Shown: positions 38,760 through 52,394, counted from the first letter of the stretch. The stretch is DNA of 64,000 nt from Metridium senile (GCA_949775045.1 CATKSA010000121.1:124001-188000), one strand, 5' to 3'. Notes: generated from the sequence alone by a model not told the origin. Made by a program: numbers and translations.

Positions 38760-41700
38760 GTGCAAAAGGGAAAAACGTAACCTTATGTAACCTTTGTTCA
38801 TAGGTAAACAAAGGTCCCTAATGTAACTTTGTGATCCCTTTTGTAACCTTACCATGTTTGAAAAGGGGAAAACGTTCCCTTATGTAACCTTTGTTCATAG
38901 GTGAACAAATGTCCCTAATGTAACTTTGTGATCCCTTTTGTAACCTTACCATGTTTGAAAAGGGGAAAACGTTCCCTTATGTAACCTTTGTTCATAGGTG
39001 AACAAATGTCCCTAATGTAACTTTGTGATCCCTTTTGTAACCTTACCATGGGTGCAAAAGGGAAAAACGTTCCCTTATGTAACCTTTGTTCATAGGTGAA
39101 CAAAGGTCCCTAATGTAACTTTGTGATCCCTTTTGTAACCGTACCATGGGTGCAAAAGGGAAAAACGTTCCCTTATGTAACCTTTGTTCATAGGTGAACA
39201 AAGGTCCCTAATGTAACTTTGTGATCCCTTTTGTATCCTTACCATGGGTGCAAAAGGGAAAAACGTAACCTTATGTAACCTTTGTTCATAGGTAAACAAA
39301 GGTCCCTAATGTAACTTTGTGATCCCTTTTGTAACCTTACCATGTTTGAAAAGGGGAAAACGTTCCCTTATGTAACCTTTGTTCATAGGTGAACAAATGT
39401 CCCTAATGTAACTTTGTGATCCCTTTTGTAACCTTACCATGGGTGCAAAAGGGAAAAACGTTCCCTTATTTAACCTTTGTTCATAGGTAAACAAAGGTCC
39501 CTAATGTAACTTTGTGATCCCTTTTGTAACCTTACCATGGCTGCAAAAGGGAAAAACGTAACCTTATGTAACCTTTGTTCATAGGTAAACAGAGGTCCCT
39601 AATGTAACTTTGTGATCCCTTTTGTAACCTTACCATGTTTGAAAAGGGAAAAACGTTCCCTTATGTAACCTTTGTTCATAGGTGAACAAATGTCCCTAAT
39701 GTAACTTTGTGATCCCTTTTGTAACCTTACCATGGGTGCAAAAGGGAAAAACGTTCCCTTATGTAACCTTTGTTCATAGGTGAACAAAGGTCCCTAATGT
39801 AACTTTGTGATCCCTTTTGTAACCTTACCATGGGTGCAAAAGGGAAAAACGTTCCCTTATGTAACCTTTGTTCATAGGTGAACAAAGGTCCCTAATGTAA
39901 CTTTGTGATCCCTTTTGTAACCTTACCATGGGTGCAAAAGGGAAAAACGTAACCTTATGTAACCTTTGTTCATAGGTAAACAAAGGTCCCTAATGTAACT
40001 TTGTGATCCCTTTTGTAACCTTACCATGTTTGAAAAGGGGAAAACGTTCCCTTATGTAACCTTTGTTCATAGGTGAACAAATGTCCCTAATGTAACTTTG
40101 TGATCCCTTTTGTAACCTTACCATGGGTGCAAAAGGGAAAAACGTTCCCTTATGTAACCTTTGTTCATAGGTAAACAAAGGTCCCTAATGTAACTTTGTG
40201 ATCCCTTTTGTAACCTTACCATGGCTGCAAAAGGGAAAAACGTAACCTTATGTAACCTTTGTTCATAGGTAAACAGAGGTCCCTAATGTAACTTTGTGAT
40301 CCCTTTTGTAACCTTACCATGCTTGAAAAGGGGAAAACGTTCCCTTATGTAACCTTTGTTCATAGGTGAACAAATGTCCCTAATGTAACTTTGTGATCCC
40401 TTTTGTAACCTTACCATGGGTGCAAAAGGGAAAAACGTTCCCTTATGTAACCTTTGTTCATAGGTGAACAAAGGTCCCTAATGTAACTTTGTGATCCTTT
40501 TTGTAACCTTAGCATGGGTGCAAAAGGGAAAAACGTTCCCTTATGTAACCTTTGTTTATAGGTGAACAGAGGTCCCTAATCTAACTTTGTGATCCCTTTT
40601 GTAACCTTACCATGTTTGAAAAGGGAAAAACGTTCCCTTATGTAACCTTTGTTCATAGGTGAACAAATGTCCCTAATGTAACTTTGTGATCTCTTTTGTA
40701 ACCTTACCATGGGTGCAAAAGGGAAAAACGTTCCCTTATGTAACCTTTGTTCATAGGTGAACAAAGGTCCCTAATGTAACTTTGTGATCCCTTTTGTAAC
40801 CGTACCATGGGTGCAAAAGGGAAAAACGTTCCCTTATGTAACCTTTGTTCATAGGTGAACAAAGGTCCCTAATGTAACTTTGTGATCCCTTTTGTATCCT
40901 TACCATGGGTGCAAAAGGGAAAAACGTAACCTTATGTAACCTTTGTTCATAGGTAAACAAAGGTCCCTAATGTAACTTTGTGATCCCTTTTGTAACATTA
41001 CCATGTTTGAAAAGGGGAAAACGTTCCCTTATGTAACCTTTGTTCATAGGTGAACAAATGTCCCTAATGTAACTTTGTGATCCCTTTTGTAACCTTACCA
41101 TGGGTGCAAAAGGGAAAAACGTTCCCTTATGTAACCTTTGTTCATAGGTAAACAAAGGTCCCTAATGTAACTTTGTGATCCCTTTTGTAACCTTACCATG
41201 GCTGCAAAAGGGAAAAACGTAACCTTATGTAACCTTTGTTCATAGGTAAACAGAGGTCCCTAATGTAACTTTGTGATCCCTTTTGTAACCTTACCATGCT
41301 TGAAAAGGGGAAAACGTTCCCTTATGTAACCTTTGTTCATAGGTGAACAAATGTCCCTAATGTAACTTTGTGATCCCTTTTGTAACCTTACCATGGGTGC
41401 AAAAGGGAAAAACGTTCCCTTATGTAACCTTTGTTCATAGGTGAACAAAGGTCCCTAATGTAACTTTGTGATCCTTTTTGTAACCTTAGCATGGGTGCAA
41501 AAGGGAAAAACGTTCCCTTATGTAACCTTTGTTTATAGGTGAACAGAGGTCCCTAATCTAACTTTGTGATCCCTTTTGTAACCTTACCATGTTTGAAAAG
41601 GGAAAAACGTTCCCTTATGTAACCTTTGTTCATAGGTGAACAAATGTCCCTAATGTAACTTTGTGATCTCTTTTGTAACCTTACCATGGGTGCAAAAGGG

Positions 41701-43348
41701 AAAAACGTTCCCTTATGTAACCTTTGTTCATAGGTGAACAAAGGTCCCTAATGTAACTTTGTGATCCCTTTTGTAACCGTACCATGGGTGCAAAAGGGAA
41801 AAACGTTCCCTTATGTAACCTTTGTTCATAGGTGAACAAAGGTCCCTAATGTAACTTTGTGATCCCTTTTGTATCCTTACCATGGGTGCAAAAGGGAAAA
41901 ACGTAACCTTATGTAACCTTTGTTCATAGGTAAACAAAGGTCCCTAATGTAACTTTGTGATCCCTTTTGTAACATTACCATGTTTGAAAAGGGGAAAACG
42001 TTCCCTTATGTAACCTTTGTTCATAGGTGAACAAATGTCCCTAATGTAACTTTGTGATCCCTTTTGTAACCTTACCATGGGTGCAAAAGGGAAAAACGTT
42101 CCCTTATGTAACCTTTGTTCATAGGTAAACAAAGGTCCCTAATGTAACTTTGTGATCCCTTTTGTAACCTTACCATGGCTGCAAAAGGGAAAAACGTAAC
42201 CTTATGTAACCTTTGTTCATAGGTAAACAGAGGTCCCTAATGTAACTTTGTGATCCCTTTTGTAACCTTACCATGTTTGAAAAGGGGAAAACGTTCCCTT
42301 ATGTAACCTTTGTTCATAGGTGAACAAATGTCCCTAATGTAACTTTGTGATCTCTTTTGTAACCTTACCATGGGTGCAAAAGGGAAAAACGTTCCCTTAT
42401 GTAACCTTTGTTCATAGGTGAACAAAGGTCCCTAATGTAACTTTGTGATCCCTTTTGTAACCGTACCATGGGTGCAAAAGGGAAAAACGTTCCCTTATGT
42501 AACCTTTGTTCATAGGTGAACAAAGGTCCCTAATGTAACTTTGTGATCCCTTTTGTATCCTTACCATGGGTGCAAAAGGGAAAAACGTAACCTTATGTAA
42601 CCTTTGTTCATAGGTAAACAAAGGTCCCTAATGTAACTTTGTGATCCCTTTTGTAACATTACCATGTTTGAAAAGGGGAAAACGTTCCCTTATGTAACCT
42701 TTGTTCATAGGTGAACAAATGTCCCTAATGTAACTTTGTGATCCCTTTTGTAACCTTACCATGGGTGCAAAAGGGAAAAACGTTCCCTTATGTAACCTTT
42801 GTTCATAGGTAAACAAAGGTCCCTAATGTAACTTTGTGATCCCTTTTGTAACCTTACCATGGCTGCAAAAGGGAAAAACGTAACCTTATGTAACCTTTGT
42901 TCATAGGTAAACAGAGGTCCCTAATGTAACTTTGTGATCCCTTTTGTAACCTTACCATGTTTGAAAAGGGAAAAACGTTCCCTTATGTAACCTTTGTTCA
43001 TAGGTGAACAAATGTCCCTAATGTAACTTTGTGATCCCTTTTGTAACCTTACCATTGGTGCAAAAGGGAAAAACGTTCCCTTATGCAACCTTTGTTCATA
43101 GGTAAACAAAGGTCCCTAATGTAACTTTGTGATCCCTTTTGTAACCTTACCATGGCTGCAAAAGGGAAAAACGTAACCTTATGTAACCTTTGTTCATAGG
43201 TAAACAGAGGTCCCTAATGTAACTTTGTGATCCCTTTTGTAACCTTACCATGTTTGAAAAGGGGAAAACGTTCCCTTATGTAACCTTTGTTCATAGGTGA
43301 ACAAATGTCCCTAATGTAACTTTGTGATCCCTTTTGTAACCTTACCAT
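38760..43348 (+). repeat. 4.6-kb segment homologous to 30455-34066, enlarged
   Basis: The segment carries the same series of markers as 30455-34066 but is 977 bp longer, because a ten-monomer unit is tandemly duplicated within it. It also has its own change, GTAACATTACC, three times (near 40995, 41972 and 42656) where the upstream homologue keeps GTAACCTTACC. That change therefore arose after the split and was then copied. Confidence 0.88.
40283..42236 (+). repeat. Two tandem copies of a 977-bp ten-monomer unit
   Basis: 40283-41259 and 41260-42236 match at a constant 977 bp. Both carry GCTTGAAAAG (40321/41298), H (near 40510/41487), TTTATAGGTGAACAGAGG (40555/41532), TCTCTTTTG, F, G and GTAACATTACC (40995/41972). 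A 977-bp shift also relates 38113-38517 to 39090-39494, so this unit length has been copied more than once. Confidence 0.9.
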
Positions 43349-44087
43349 GGGTGCAAAAGGGAAAAACGTTCCCTTATGTAACCTTTGTTCATAGGTGAAC
43401 AAAGTTCCCTCATGTAACTTTGTGATCCCTTTTGTAACCTTACCATGGGTGCAAAAGGGAAAAACGTAACCTTATGTAACCTTTGTTCATAGGTAAACAA
43501 AGGTCCCTAATGTAACTTTGTGATCCCTTTTGTAACCTTACCATGTTTGAAAAGGGGAAAACGTTCCCTTATGTAACCTTTGTTCATAGGTGAACAAATG
43601 TCCCTAATGTAACTTTGTGATCTCTTTTGTAACCTTACCATGGGTGCAAAAGGGAAAAACGTTCCCTTATGTAACCTTTGTTCATAGGTGAACAAAGGTC
43701 CCTAATGTAACTTTGTGATCCCTTTTGTAACCGTACCATGGGTGCAAAAGGGAAAAACGTAACCTTATGTAACCTTTGTTCATAGGTGAACAAAGGTCCC
43801 TAATGTAACTTTGTGATCCCTTTTGTATCCTTACCATGGGTGCAAAAGGGAAAAACGTAACCTTATGTAACCTTTGTTCATAGGTAAACAAAGGTCCCTA
43901 ATGTAACTTTGTGATCCCTTTTGTAACCTTACCATGTTTGAAAAGGGGAAAACGTTCCCTTATGTAACCTTTGTTCATAGGTGAACAAATGTCCCTAATG
44001 TAACTTTGTGATCCCTTTTGTAACCTTACCATGGGTGCAAAAGGGAAAAACGTTCCCTTATGTAACCTTTGTTCATAGGTAAACAAA

Positions 44088-44185
44088 GGTCCCTAATGTA
44101 ACTTTGTGATCCCTGTTGTAACCGTACCATGGCTGCAAAAGGGAAAAACGTAACCTTATGTAACCTTTGTTCATAGGTAAACAGA
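44088..44185 (+). repeat. Chimeric F/C monomer with CCCTGTTG, copy 2
   Basis: It is the same chimera as at 35098. It is followed by further C-type units, one reading AAAACCGTAACC near 44235, and then by a 97-bp GGGTGC monomer with one A fewer (AAAGGGAAAACG near 44430). Confidence 0.9.
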
Positions 44186-44549
44186 GGTCCCTAATGTAAC
44201 TTTGTGATCCCTTTTGTAACCTTACCATGGCTGCAAAAGGGAAAACCGTAACCTTATGTAACCTTTGTTCATAGGTAAACAGAGGTCCCTAATGTAACTT
44301 TGTGATCCCTTTTGTAACCTTACCATGTTTGAAAAGGGGAAAACGTTCCCTTATGTAACCTTTGTTCATAGGTGAACAAATGTCCCTAATGTAACTTTGT
44401 GATCCCTTTTGTAACCTTACCATGGGTGCAAAAGGGAAAACGTTCCCTTATGTAACCTTTGTTCATAGGTGAACAAAGGTCCCTCATGTAACTTTGTGAT
44501 CCCTTTTGTAACCTTACCATGGGTGCAAAAGGGAAAAACGTAACCTTAT

Positions 44550-46425
44550 GTAACCTTTGTTCATAGGTAAACAAAGGTCCCTAATGTAACTTTGTGATCC
44601 CTTTTGTAACCTTACCATGTTTGAAAAGGGGAAAACGTTCCCTTATGTAACCTTTGTTCATAGGTGAACAAATGTCCCTAATGTAACTTTGTGATCCCTT
44701 TTGTAACCTTACCATGGGTGCAAAAGGGAAAAACGTTCCCTTATGTAACCTTTGTTCATAGATAAACAAAGGTCCCTAATGTAACTTTGTGATCCCTTTT
44801 GTAACCTTACCATGGCTGCAAAAGGGAAAAACGTAACCTTATGTAACCTTTGTTCATAGGTAAACAGAGGTCCCTAATGTAACTTTGTGATCCCTTTTGT
44901 AACCTTACCATGTTTGAAAAGGGGAAAACGTTCCCTTATGTAACCTTTGTTCATAGATAAACAAAGGTCCTTAATGTAACTTTGTGATCCCTTTTGTAAC
45001 CTTACCATGGCTGCAAAAGGGAAAAACGTAACCTTATGTAACCTTTGTTCATAGGTAAACAGAGGTCCCTAATGTAACTTTGTGATCCCTTTTGTAACCT
45101 TACCATGTTTGAAAAGGGAAAAACGTTCCCTTATGTAACCTTTGTTCATAGGTGAACAAATGTCCCTAATGTAACTTTGTGATCCCTTTTGTAACCTTAC
45201 CATGGGTGCAAAAGGGAAAAACGTTCCCTTATGTAACCTTTGTTCATAGGTGAACAAAGGTCCCTAATGTAACTTTGTGATCCTTTTTGTAACCTTACAA
45301 TGGGTGCAAAAGAGAAAAACGTTCCCTTATGTAACCTTTGTTCATAGGTAAACAAAGGTCCCTAATGTAACTTTGTGATCCCTTTTGTAACCTTACCATG
45401 GCTGCAAAAGGGGAAAACGTAACCTTATGTAACCTTTGTTCATAGGTAAACAGAGGTCCCTAATGTAACTTTGTGATCCCTTTTGTAACCTTACAATGTT
45501 TGAAAAGGGAAAAACGTTCCCTTATGTAACCTTTGTTCATAGGTGAACAAATGTCCCTAATGTAACTTTGTGATCCCTTTTGTAACCTTACCATGGGTGC
45601 AAAAGGGAAAAACGTTCCCTTATGTAACCTTTGTTCATAGGTAAACAAAGGTCCCTAATGTAACTTTGTGATCCCTTTTGTAACCGTACCATGGGTGCAA
45701 AAGGGAAAAACGTTCCCTTATGTAACCTTTGTTCATAGGTGAACAAAGGTCCCTAATGTAACTTTGTGATCCCTTTTGTATCCTTACCATGGGTGCAAAA
45801 GGGAAAAACGTAACCTTATGTAACCTTTGTTCATAGGTAAACAAAGGTCCCTAATGTAACTTTGTGATCCCTTTTGTAACCTTACCATGTTTGAAAAGGG
45901 GAAAACGTTCCCTTATGTAACCTTTGTTCATAGGTGAACAAATGTCCCTAATGTAACTTTGTGATCCCTTTTGTAACCTTACCATGGGTGCAAAAGGGAA
46001 AAACGTTCCCTTATGTAACCTTTGTTCATAGGTAAACAAAGGTCCCTAATGTAACTTTGTGATCCCTTTTGTAACCTTACCATGGCTGCAAAAGAGAAAA
46101 ACGTAACCTTATGTAACCTTTGTTCATAGGTAAACAGAGGTCCCTAATGTAACTTTGTGATCCCTTTTGTAACCTTACCATGTTTGAAAAGGGAAAAACG
46201 ATCCCTTATGTAACCTTTGTTCATAGGTGAACAAATGTCCCTAATGTAACTTTGTGATCCCTTTTGTAACCTTACCATGGGTGCAAAAGGGAAAAACGTT
46301 CCCTTATGTAACCTTTGTTCATACGTGAACAAAGGTCCCTAATGTAACTTTGTGATCCCTTTTGTAACCTTACCATGGGTGCAAAAGGGAAAAACGTTCC
46401 CTTATGTAACCTTTGTTCATAGGTA
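44550..46425 (+). repeat. Segmental duplicate, first copy (offset +3419)
   Basis: It recurs at about 47969-49844 (35 monomers away). A monomers 44581/48000, 45069/48488, 45460/48879, 45851/49270 and 46144/49563 and the F-G pair 45635/49054 are in register. Differences are CCTTAATG at 44968 against CCCTAATG, CGATCCC at 46199 against CGTTCCC, and CATACGTGAAC at 46320 against CATAGGTGAAC. Confidence 0.87.
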
Positions 46426-47115
46426 AACAGAGGTCCCTAATGTAACTTTGTGATCCCTTTTGTAACCTTACCATGTTTGAAAAGGGGAAAACGTTCCCTT
46501 ATGTAACCTTTGTTCATAGATAAACAAAGGTCCCTAATGTAACTTTGTGATCCCTTTTGTAACCTTACCATGGCTGCAAAAGGGAAAAACGTAACCTTAT
46601 GTAACCTTTGTTCATAGGTAAACAGAGGTCCCTAATGTAACTTTGTGATCCCTTTTGTAACCTTACCATGTTTGAAAAGGGAAAAACGTTCCCTTATGTA
46701 ACCTTTGTTCATAGGTGAACAAATGTCCCTAATGTAACTTTGTGATCCCTTTTGTAACCTTACCATGGGTGCAAAAGGGAAAAACGTTCCCTTATGTAAC
46801 CTTTGTTCATAGGTGAACAAAGGTCCCTAATGTAACTTTGTGATCCTTTTTGTAACCTTACAATGGGTGCAAAAGAGAAAAACGTTCCCTTATGTAACCT
46901 TTGTTCATAGGTAAACAAAGGTCCCTAATGTAACTTTGTGATCCCTTTTGTAACCTTACCATGGCTGCAAAAGGGGAAAACGTAACCTTATGTAACCTTT
47001 GCTCATAGGTGAACAAAGGTCCCTAATGTAACTTTGTGATCCCTTTTGTAACCTTACCATGGGTGCAAAAGGGAAAAACGTTCCCTTATGTAACCTTTGT
47101 TCATAGGTGAACAAA

Positions 47116-47213
47116 GGTCCCTACTGTAACTTTGTGATCCCTTTTGTAACCTTACCATGGGTGCAAAAGGGAAAAACATAACCTTATCAAACCTTTGTTC
47201 ATAGGTAAACAAA
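47116..47213 (+). repeat. CpG-less monomer (ACATAACC, TATCAAACC), copy 1
   Basis: AAACATAACC replaces AAACGTAACC, removing the monomer's only CpG, and TATCAAACC replaces TATGTAACC. Copies follow at 47897, 50339, 51315 and 52487, the last three with TATGAAACC. All five are confined to 47-53 kb. Confidence 0.9.
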
Positions 47214-47896
47214 GGTCCCTAATGTAACTTTGTGATCCCTTTTGTAACCTTACCATGTTTGAAAAGGGGAAAACGTTCCCTTATGTAACCTTTGTTCATA
47301 GGTGAACAAATGTCCCTAATGTAACTTTGTGATCCCTTTTGTAACCTTACCATGGGTGCAAAAGGGAAAAACGTTCCCTTATGTAACCTTTGTTCATAGA
47401 TAAACAAAGGTCCCTAATGTAACTTTGTGATCCCTTTTGTAACCTTACCATGGCTGCAAAAGGGAAAAACGTAACCTTATGTAACCTTTGTTCATAGGTA
47501 AACAGAGGTCCCTAATGTAACTTTGTGATCCCTTTTGTAACCTTACCATGTTTGAAAAGGGGAAAACGTTCCCTTATGTAACCTTTGTTCATAGATAAAC
47601 AAAGGTCCCTAATGTAACTTTGTGATCCCTTTTGTAACCTTACCATGGCTGCAAAAGGGAAAAACGTAACTTTATGTAACCTTTGTTCATAGGTAAACAG
47701 AGGTCCCTAATGTAACTTTGTGATCCCTTTTGTAACCTTACCATGTTTGAAAAGGGAAAAACGTTCCCTTATGTAACCTTTGTTCATAGGTGAACAAATG
47801 TCCCTAATGTAACTTTGTGATCCCTTTTGTAACCTTACCATGGGTGCAAAAGGGAAAAACGTTCCCTTATGTAACCTTTGTTCATAGGTGAACAAA

Positions 47897-47994
47897 GGTC
47901 CCTACTGTAACTTTGTGATCCCTTTTGTAACCTTACCATGGGTGCAAAAGGGAAAAACATAACCTTATCAAACCTTTGTTCATAGGTAAACAAA
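47897..47994 (+). repeat. CpG-less monomer, copy 2
   Basis: ACATAACC and TATCAAACC as in the copy 781 bp upstream. Confidence 0.9.
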
Positions 47995-50338
47995 GGTCCC
48001 TAATGTAACTTTGTGATCCCTTTTGTAACCTTACCATGTTTGAAAAGGGGAAAACGTTCCCTTATGTAACCTTTGTTCATAGGTGAACAAATGTCCCTAA
48101 TGTAACTTTGTGATCCCTTTTGTAACCTTACCATGGGTGCAAAAGGGAAAAACGTTCCCTTATGTAACCTTTGTTCATAGATAAACAAAGGTCCCTAATG
48201 TAACTTTGTGATCCCTTTTGTAACCTTACCATGGCTGCAAAAGGGAAAAACGTAACCTTATGTAACCTTTGTTCATAGGTAAACAGAGGTCCCTAATGTA
48301 ACTTTGTGATCCCTTTTGTAACCTTACCATGTTTGAAAAGGGGAAAACGTTCCCTTATGTAACCTTTGTTCATAGATAAACAAAGGTCCCTAATGTAACT
48401 TTGTGATCCCTTTTGTAACCTTACCATGGCTGCAAAAGGGAAAAACGTAACCTTATGTAACCTTTGTTCATAGGTAAACAGAGGTCCCTAATGTAACTTT
48501 GTGATCCCTTTTGTAACCTTACCATGTTTGAAAAGGGAAAAACGTTCCCTTATGTAACCTTTGTTCATAGGTGAACAAATGTCCCTAATGTAACTTTGTG
48601 ATCCCTTTTGTAACCTTACCATGGGTGCAAAAGGGAAAAACGTTCCCTTATGTAACCTTTGTTCATAGGTGAACAAAGGTCCCTAATGTAACTTTGTGAT
48701 CCTTTTTGTAACCTTACAATGGGTGCAAAAGAGAAAAACGTTCCCTTATGTAACCTTTGTTCATAGGTAAACAAAGGTCCCTAATGTAACTTTGTGATCC
48801 CTTTTGTAACCTTACCATGGCTGCAAAAGGGGAAAACGTAACCTTATGTAACCTTTGTTCATAGGTAAACAGAGGTCCCTAATGTAACTTTGTGATCCCT
48901 TTTGTAACCTTACAATGTTTGAAAAGGGAAAAACGTTCCCTTATGTAACCTTTGTTCATAGGTGAACAAATGTCCCTAATGTAACTTTGTGATCCCTTTT
49001 GTAACCTTACCATGGGTGCAAAAGGGAAAAACGTTCCCTTATGTAACCTTTGTTCATAGGTAAACAAAGGTCCCTAATGTAACTTTGTGATCCCTTTTGT
49101 AACCGTACCATGGGTGCAAAAGGGAAAAACGTTCCCTTATGTAACCTTTGTTCATAGGTGAACAAAGGTCCCTAATGTAACTTTGTGATCCCTTTTGTAT
49201 CCTTACCATGGGTGCAAAAGGGAAAAACGTAACCTTATGTAACCTTTGTTCATAGGTAAACAAAGGTCCCTAATGTAACTTTGTGATCCCTTTTGTAACC
49301 TTACCATGTTTGAAAAGGGGAAAACGTTCCCTTATGTAACCTTTGTTCATAGGTGAACAAATGTCCCTAATGTAACTTTGTGATCCCTTTTGTAACCTTA
49401 CCATGGGTGCAAAAGGGAAAAACGTTCCCTTATGTAACCTTTGTTCATAGGTAAACAAAGGTCCCTAATGTAACTTTGTGATCCCTTTTGTAACCTTACC
49501 ATGGCTGCAAAAGAGAAAAACGTAACCTTATGTAACCTTTGTTCATAGGTAAACAGAGGTCCCTAATGTAACTTTGTGATCCCTTTTGTAACCTTACCAT
49601 GTTTGAAAAGGGAAAAACGTTCCCTTATGTAACCTTTGTTCATAGGTGAACAAATGTCCCTAATGTAACTTTGTGATCCCTTTTGTAACCTTACCATGGG
49701 TGCAAAAGGGAAAAACGTTCCCTTATGTAACCTTTGTTCATAGGTGAACAAAGGTCCCTAATGTAACTTTGTGATCCCTTTTGTAACCTTACCATGGGTG
49801 CAAAAGGGAAAAACGTTCCCTTATGTAACCTTTGTTCATAGGTAAACAAAGGTCCCTAATGTAACTTTGTGATCCCTTTTGTAACCTTACCATGTTTGAA
49901 AAGGGGAAAACGTTCCCTTATGTAACCTTTGTTCATAGGTGAACAAATGTCCCTAATGTAACTTTGTGATCCCTTTTGTAACCTTACCATGGGTGCAAAA
50001 GGGAAAAACGTTCCCTTATGTAACCTTTGTTCATAGGTAAACAGAGGTCCCTAATGTAACTTTGTGATCCCTTTTGTAACCTTACCATGTTTGAAAAGGG
50101 AAAAACGTTCCCTTATGTAACCTTTGTTCATAGGTGAACAAATGTCCCTAATGTAACTTTGTGATCCCTTTTGTAACCTTACCATGGGTGCAAAAGGGAA
50201 AAACGTTCCCTTATGTAACCTTTGCTCATAGGTGAACAAAGGTCCCTAATGTAACTTTGTGATCCCTTTTGTAACCTTACCATGGGTGCAAAAGGGAAAA
50301 ACGTTCCCTTATGTAACCTTTGTTCATAGGTGAACAAA

Positions 50339-50436
50339 GGTCCCTAATGTAACTTTGTGATCCGTTTTGTAACCTTACCATGGGTGCAAAAGGGAAAAAC
50401 ATAACCTTATGAAACCTTTGTTCATAGGTAAACAAA
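50339..50436 (+). repeat. CpG-less monomer, copy 3 (TATGAAACC)
   Basis: ACATAACC with TATGAAACC, and ATCCGTTTTG near 50362, which adds a CpG elsewhere in the unit. The same ATCCGTTTTG occurs at 52510. Confidence 0.9.
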
Positions 50437-50441
50437 GGTCC

Positions 50442-52394
50442 CTAATGTAACTTTGTGATCCCTTTTGTAACCTTACCATGTTTGAAAAGGGGAAAACGTT
50501 CCCTTATGTAACCTTTGTTCATAGGTGAACAAATGTCCCTAATGTAACTTTGTGATCCCTTTTGTAACCTTACCATGGGTGCAAAAGGGAAAAACGTTCC
50601 CTTATGTAACCTTTGTTCATAGATAAACAAAGGTCCCTAATGTAACTTTGTGATCCCTTTTGTAACCTTACCATGGCTGCAAAAGGGAAAAACGTAACCT
50701 TATGTAACCTTTGTTCATAGGTAAACAAAGGTCCCTAATGTAACTTTGTGATCCCTTTTGTAACCATACCATGTTTGAAAAGGGGAAAACGTTCCCTTAT
50801 GTAACCTTTGTTCATAGGTGAACAAATGTCCCTAATGTAACTTTGTGATCCCTTTTGTAACCTTACCATGGGTGCAAAAGGGAAAAACGTTCCCTTATTT
50901 AACCTTTGTTCATAGGTAAACAAAGGTCCCTAATGGAACTTTGTGATCCCTTTTGTAACCTTACCATGGGTGCAAAAGAGAAAAACGTTCCCTTATGTAA
51001 CCTTTGTTCATAGGTAAACAAAGGTCCCTAATGTAACTTTGTGATCCCTTTTGTAACCTTACCATGTTTGAAAAGGGGAAAACGTTCCCTTATGTAACCT
51101 TTGTTCATAGGTGAACAAATGTCCCTAATGTAACTTTGTGATCCCTTTTGTAACCTTACCATGGGTGCAAAAGGGAAAAACGTTCCCTTATGTAACCTTT
51201 GTTCATAGGTAAACAGAGGTCCCTAATGTAACTTTGTGATCCCTTTTGTAACCTTACCATGTTTGAAAAGGGAAAAACGTTCCCTTATGTAACCTTTGTT
51301 CATAGGTGAACAAATGTCCCTAATGTAACTTTGTGATCCCTTTTGTAACCTTACCATGGGTGCAAAAGGGAAAAACATAACCTTATGAAACCTTTGTTCA
51401 TAGGTAAACAAAGGTCCCTAATGTAACTTTGTGATCCCTTTTGTAACCTTACCATGTTTGAAAAGGGGAAAACGTTCCCTTATGTAACCTTTGTTCATAG
51501 GTGAACAAATGTCCCTAATGTAACTTTGTGATCCCTTTTGTAACCTTACCATGGGTGCAAAAGGGAAAAACGTTCCCTTATGTAACCTTTGTTCATAGAT
51601 AAACAAAGGTCCCTAATGTAACTTTGTCATCCCTTTTGTAACCTTACCATGGCTGCAAAAGGGAAAAACGTAACCTTATGTAACCTTTGTTCATAGGTAA
51701 ACAAAGGTCCCTAATGTAACTTTGTGATCCCTTTTGTAACCATACCATGTTTGAAAAGGGGAAAACGTTCCCTTATGTAACCTTTGTTCATAGGTGAACA
51801 AATGTCCCTAATGTAACTTTGTGATCCCTTTTGTAACCTTACCATGGGTGCAAAAGGGAAAAACGTTCCCTTATTTAACCTTTGTTCATAGGTAAACAAA
51901 GGTCCCTAATGGAACTTTGTGATCCCTTTTGTAACCTTACCATGGGTGCAAAAGAGAAAAACGTTCCCTTATGTAACCTTTGTTCATAGGTAAACAAAGG
52001 TCCCTAATGTAACTTTGTGATCCCTTTTGTAACCTTACCATGTTTGAAAAGGGGAAAACGTTCCCTTATGTAACCTTTGTTCATAGGTGAACAAATGTCC
52101 CTAATGTAACTTTGTGATCCCTTTTGTAACCTTACCATGGGTGCAAAAGGGAAAAACGTTCCCTTATGTAACCTTTGTTCATAGGTAAACAGAGGTCCCT
52201 AATGTAACTTTGTGATCCCTTTTGTAACCTTACCATGTTTGAAAAGGGAAAAACGTTCCCTTATGTAACCTTTGTTCATAGGTGAACAAATGTCCCTAAT
52301 GTAACTTTGTGATCCCTTTTGTAACCTTACCATGGGTGCAAAAGGGAAAAACGTTCCCTTATGTAACCTTTGCTCATAGGTGAACAAAGGTCCC
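50442..52394 (+). repeat. 976-bp ten-monomer tandem pair
   Basis: GTAACCATACC (50765/51741), TAATGGAAC (near 50933/51909) and A monomers 50442/51418, 50735/51711 and 51223/52199 shift by 976 bp. The 2148-bp shift (50051/52199, 50442/52590, and TTTGCTCATAGG at 50221/52369) shows a longer copy of the same region as well. Confidence 0.87.
51315..51412 (+). repeat. CpG-less monomer, copy 4, with B-type start
   Basis: It begins TGTCCC like class B but ends with ACATAACC and TATGAAACC, so it appears to be a hybrid between B and the CpG-less class. Confidence 0.85.

Larger units (their letters stand above)
47100..48660 (+). repeat. 781-bp eight-monomer tandem pair
   Basis: CCCTACTGTAAC (47120/47901), AAACATAACCTTATCAAACC (47176/47957) and A monomers 47219/48000 and 47707/48488 are displaced by 781 bp. 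The second unit also belongs to the 3419-bp-shifted block, so it was made after or together with that event. Confidence 0.87.
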
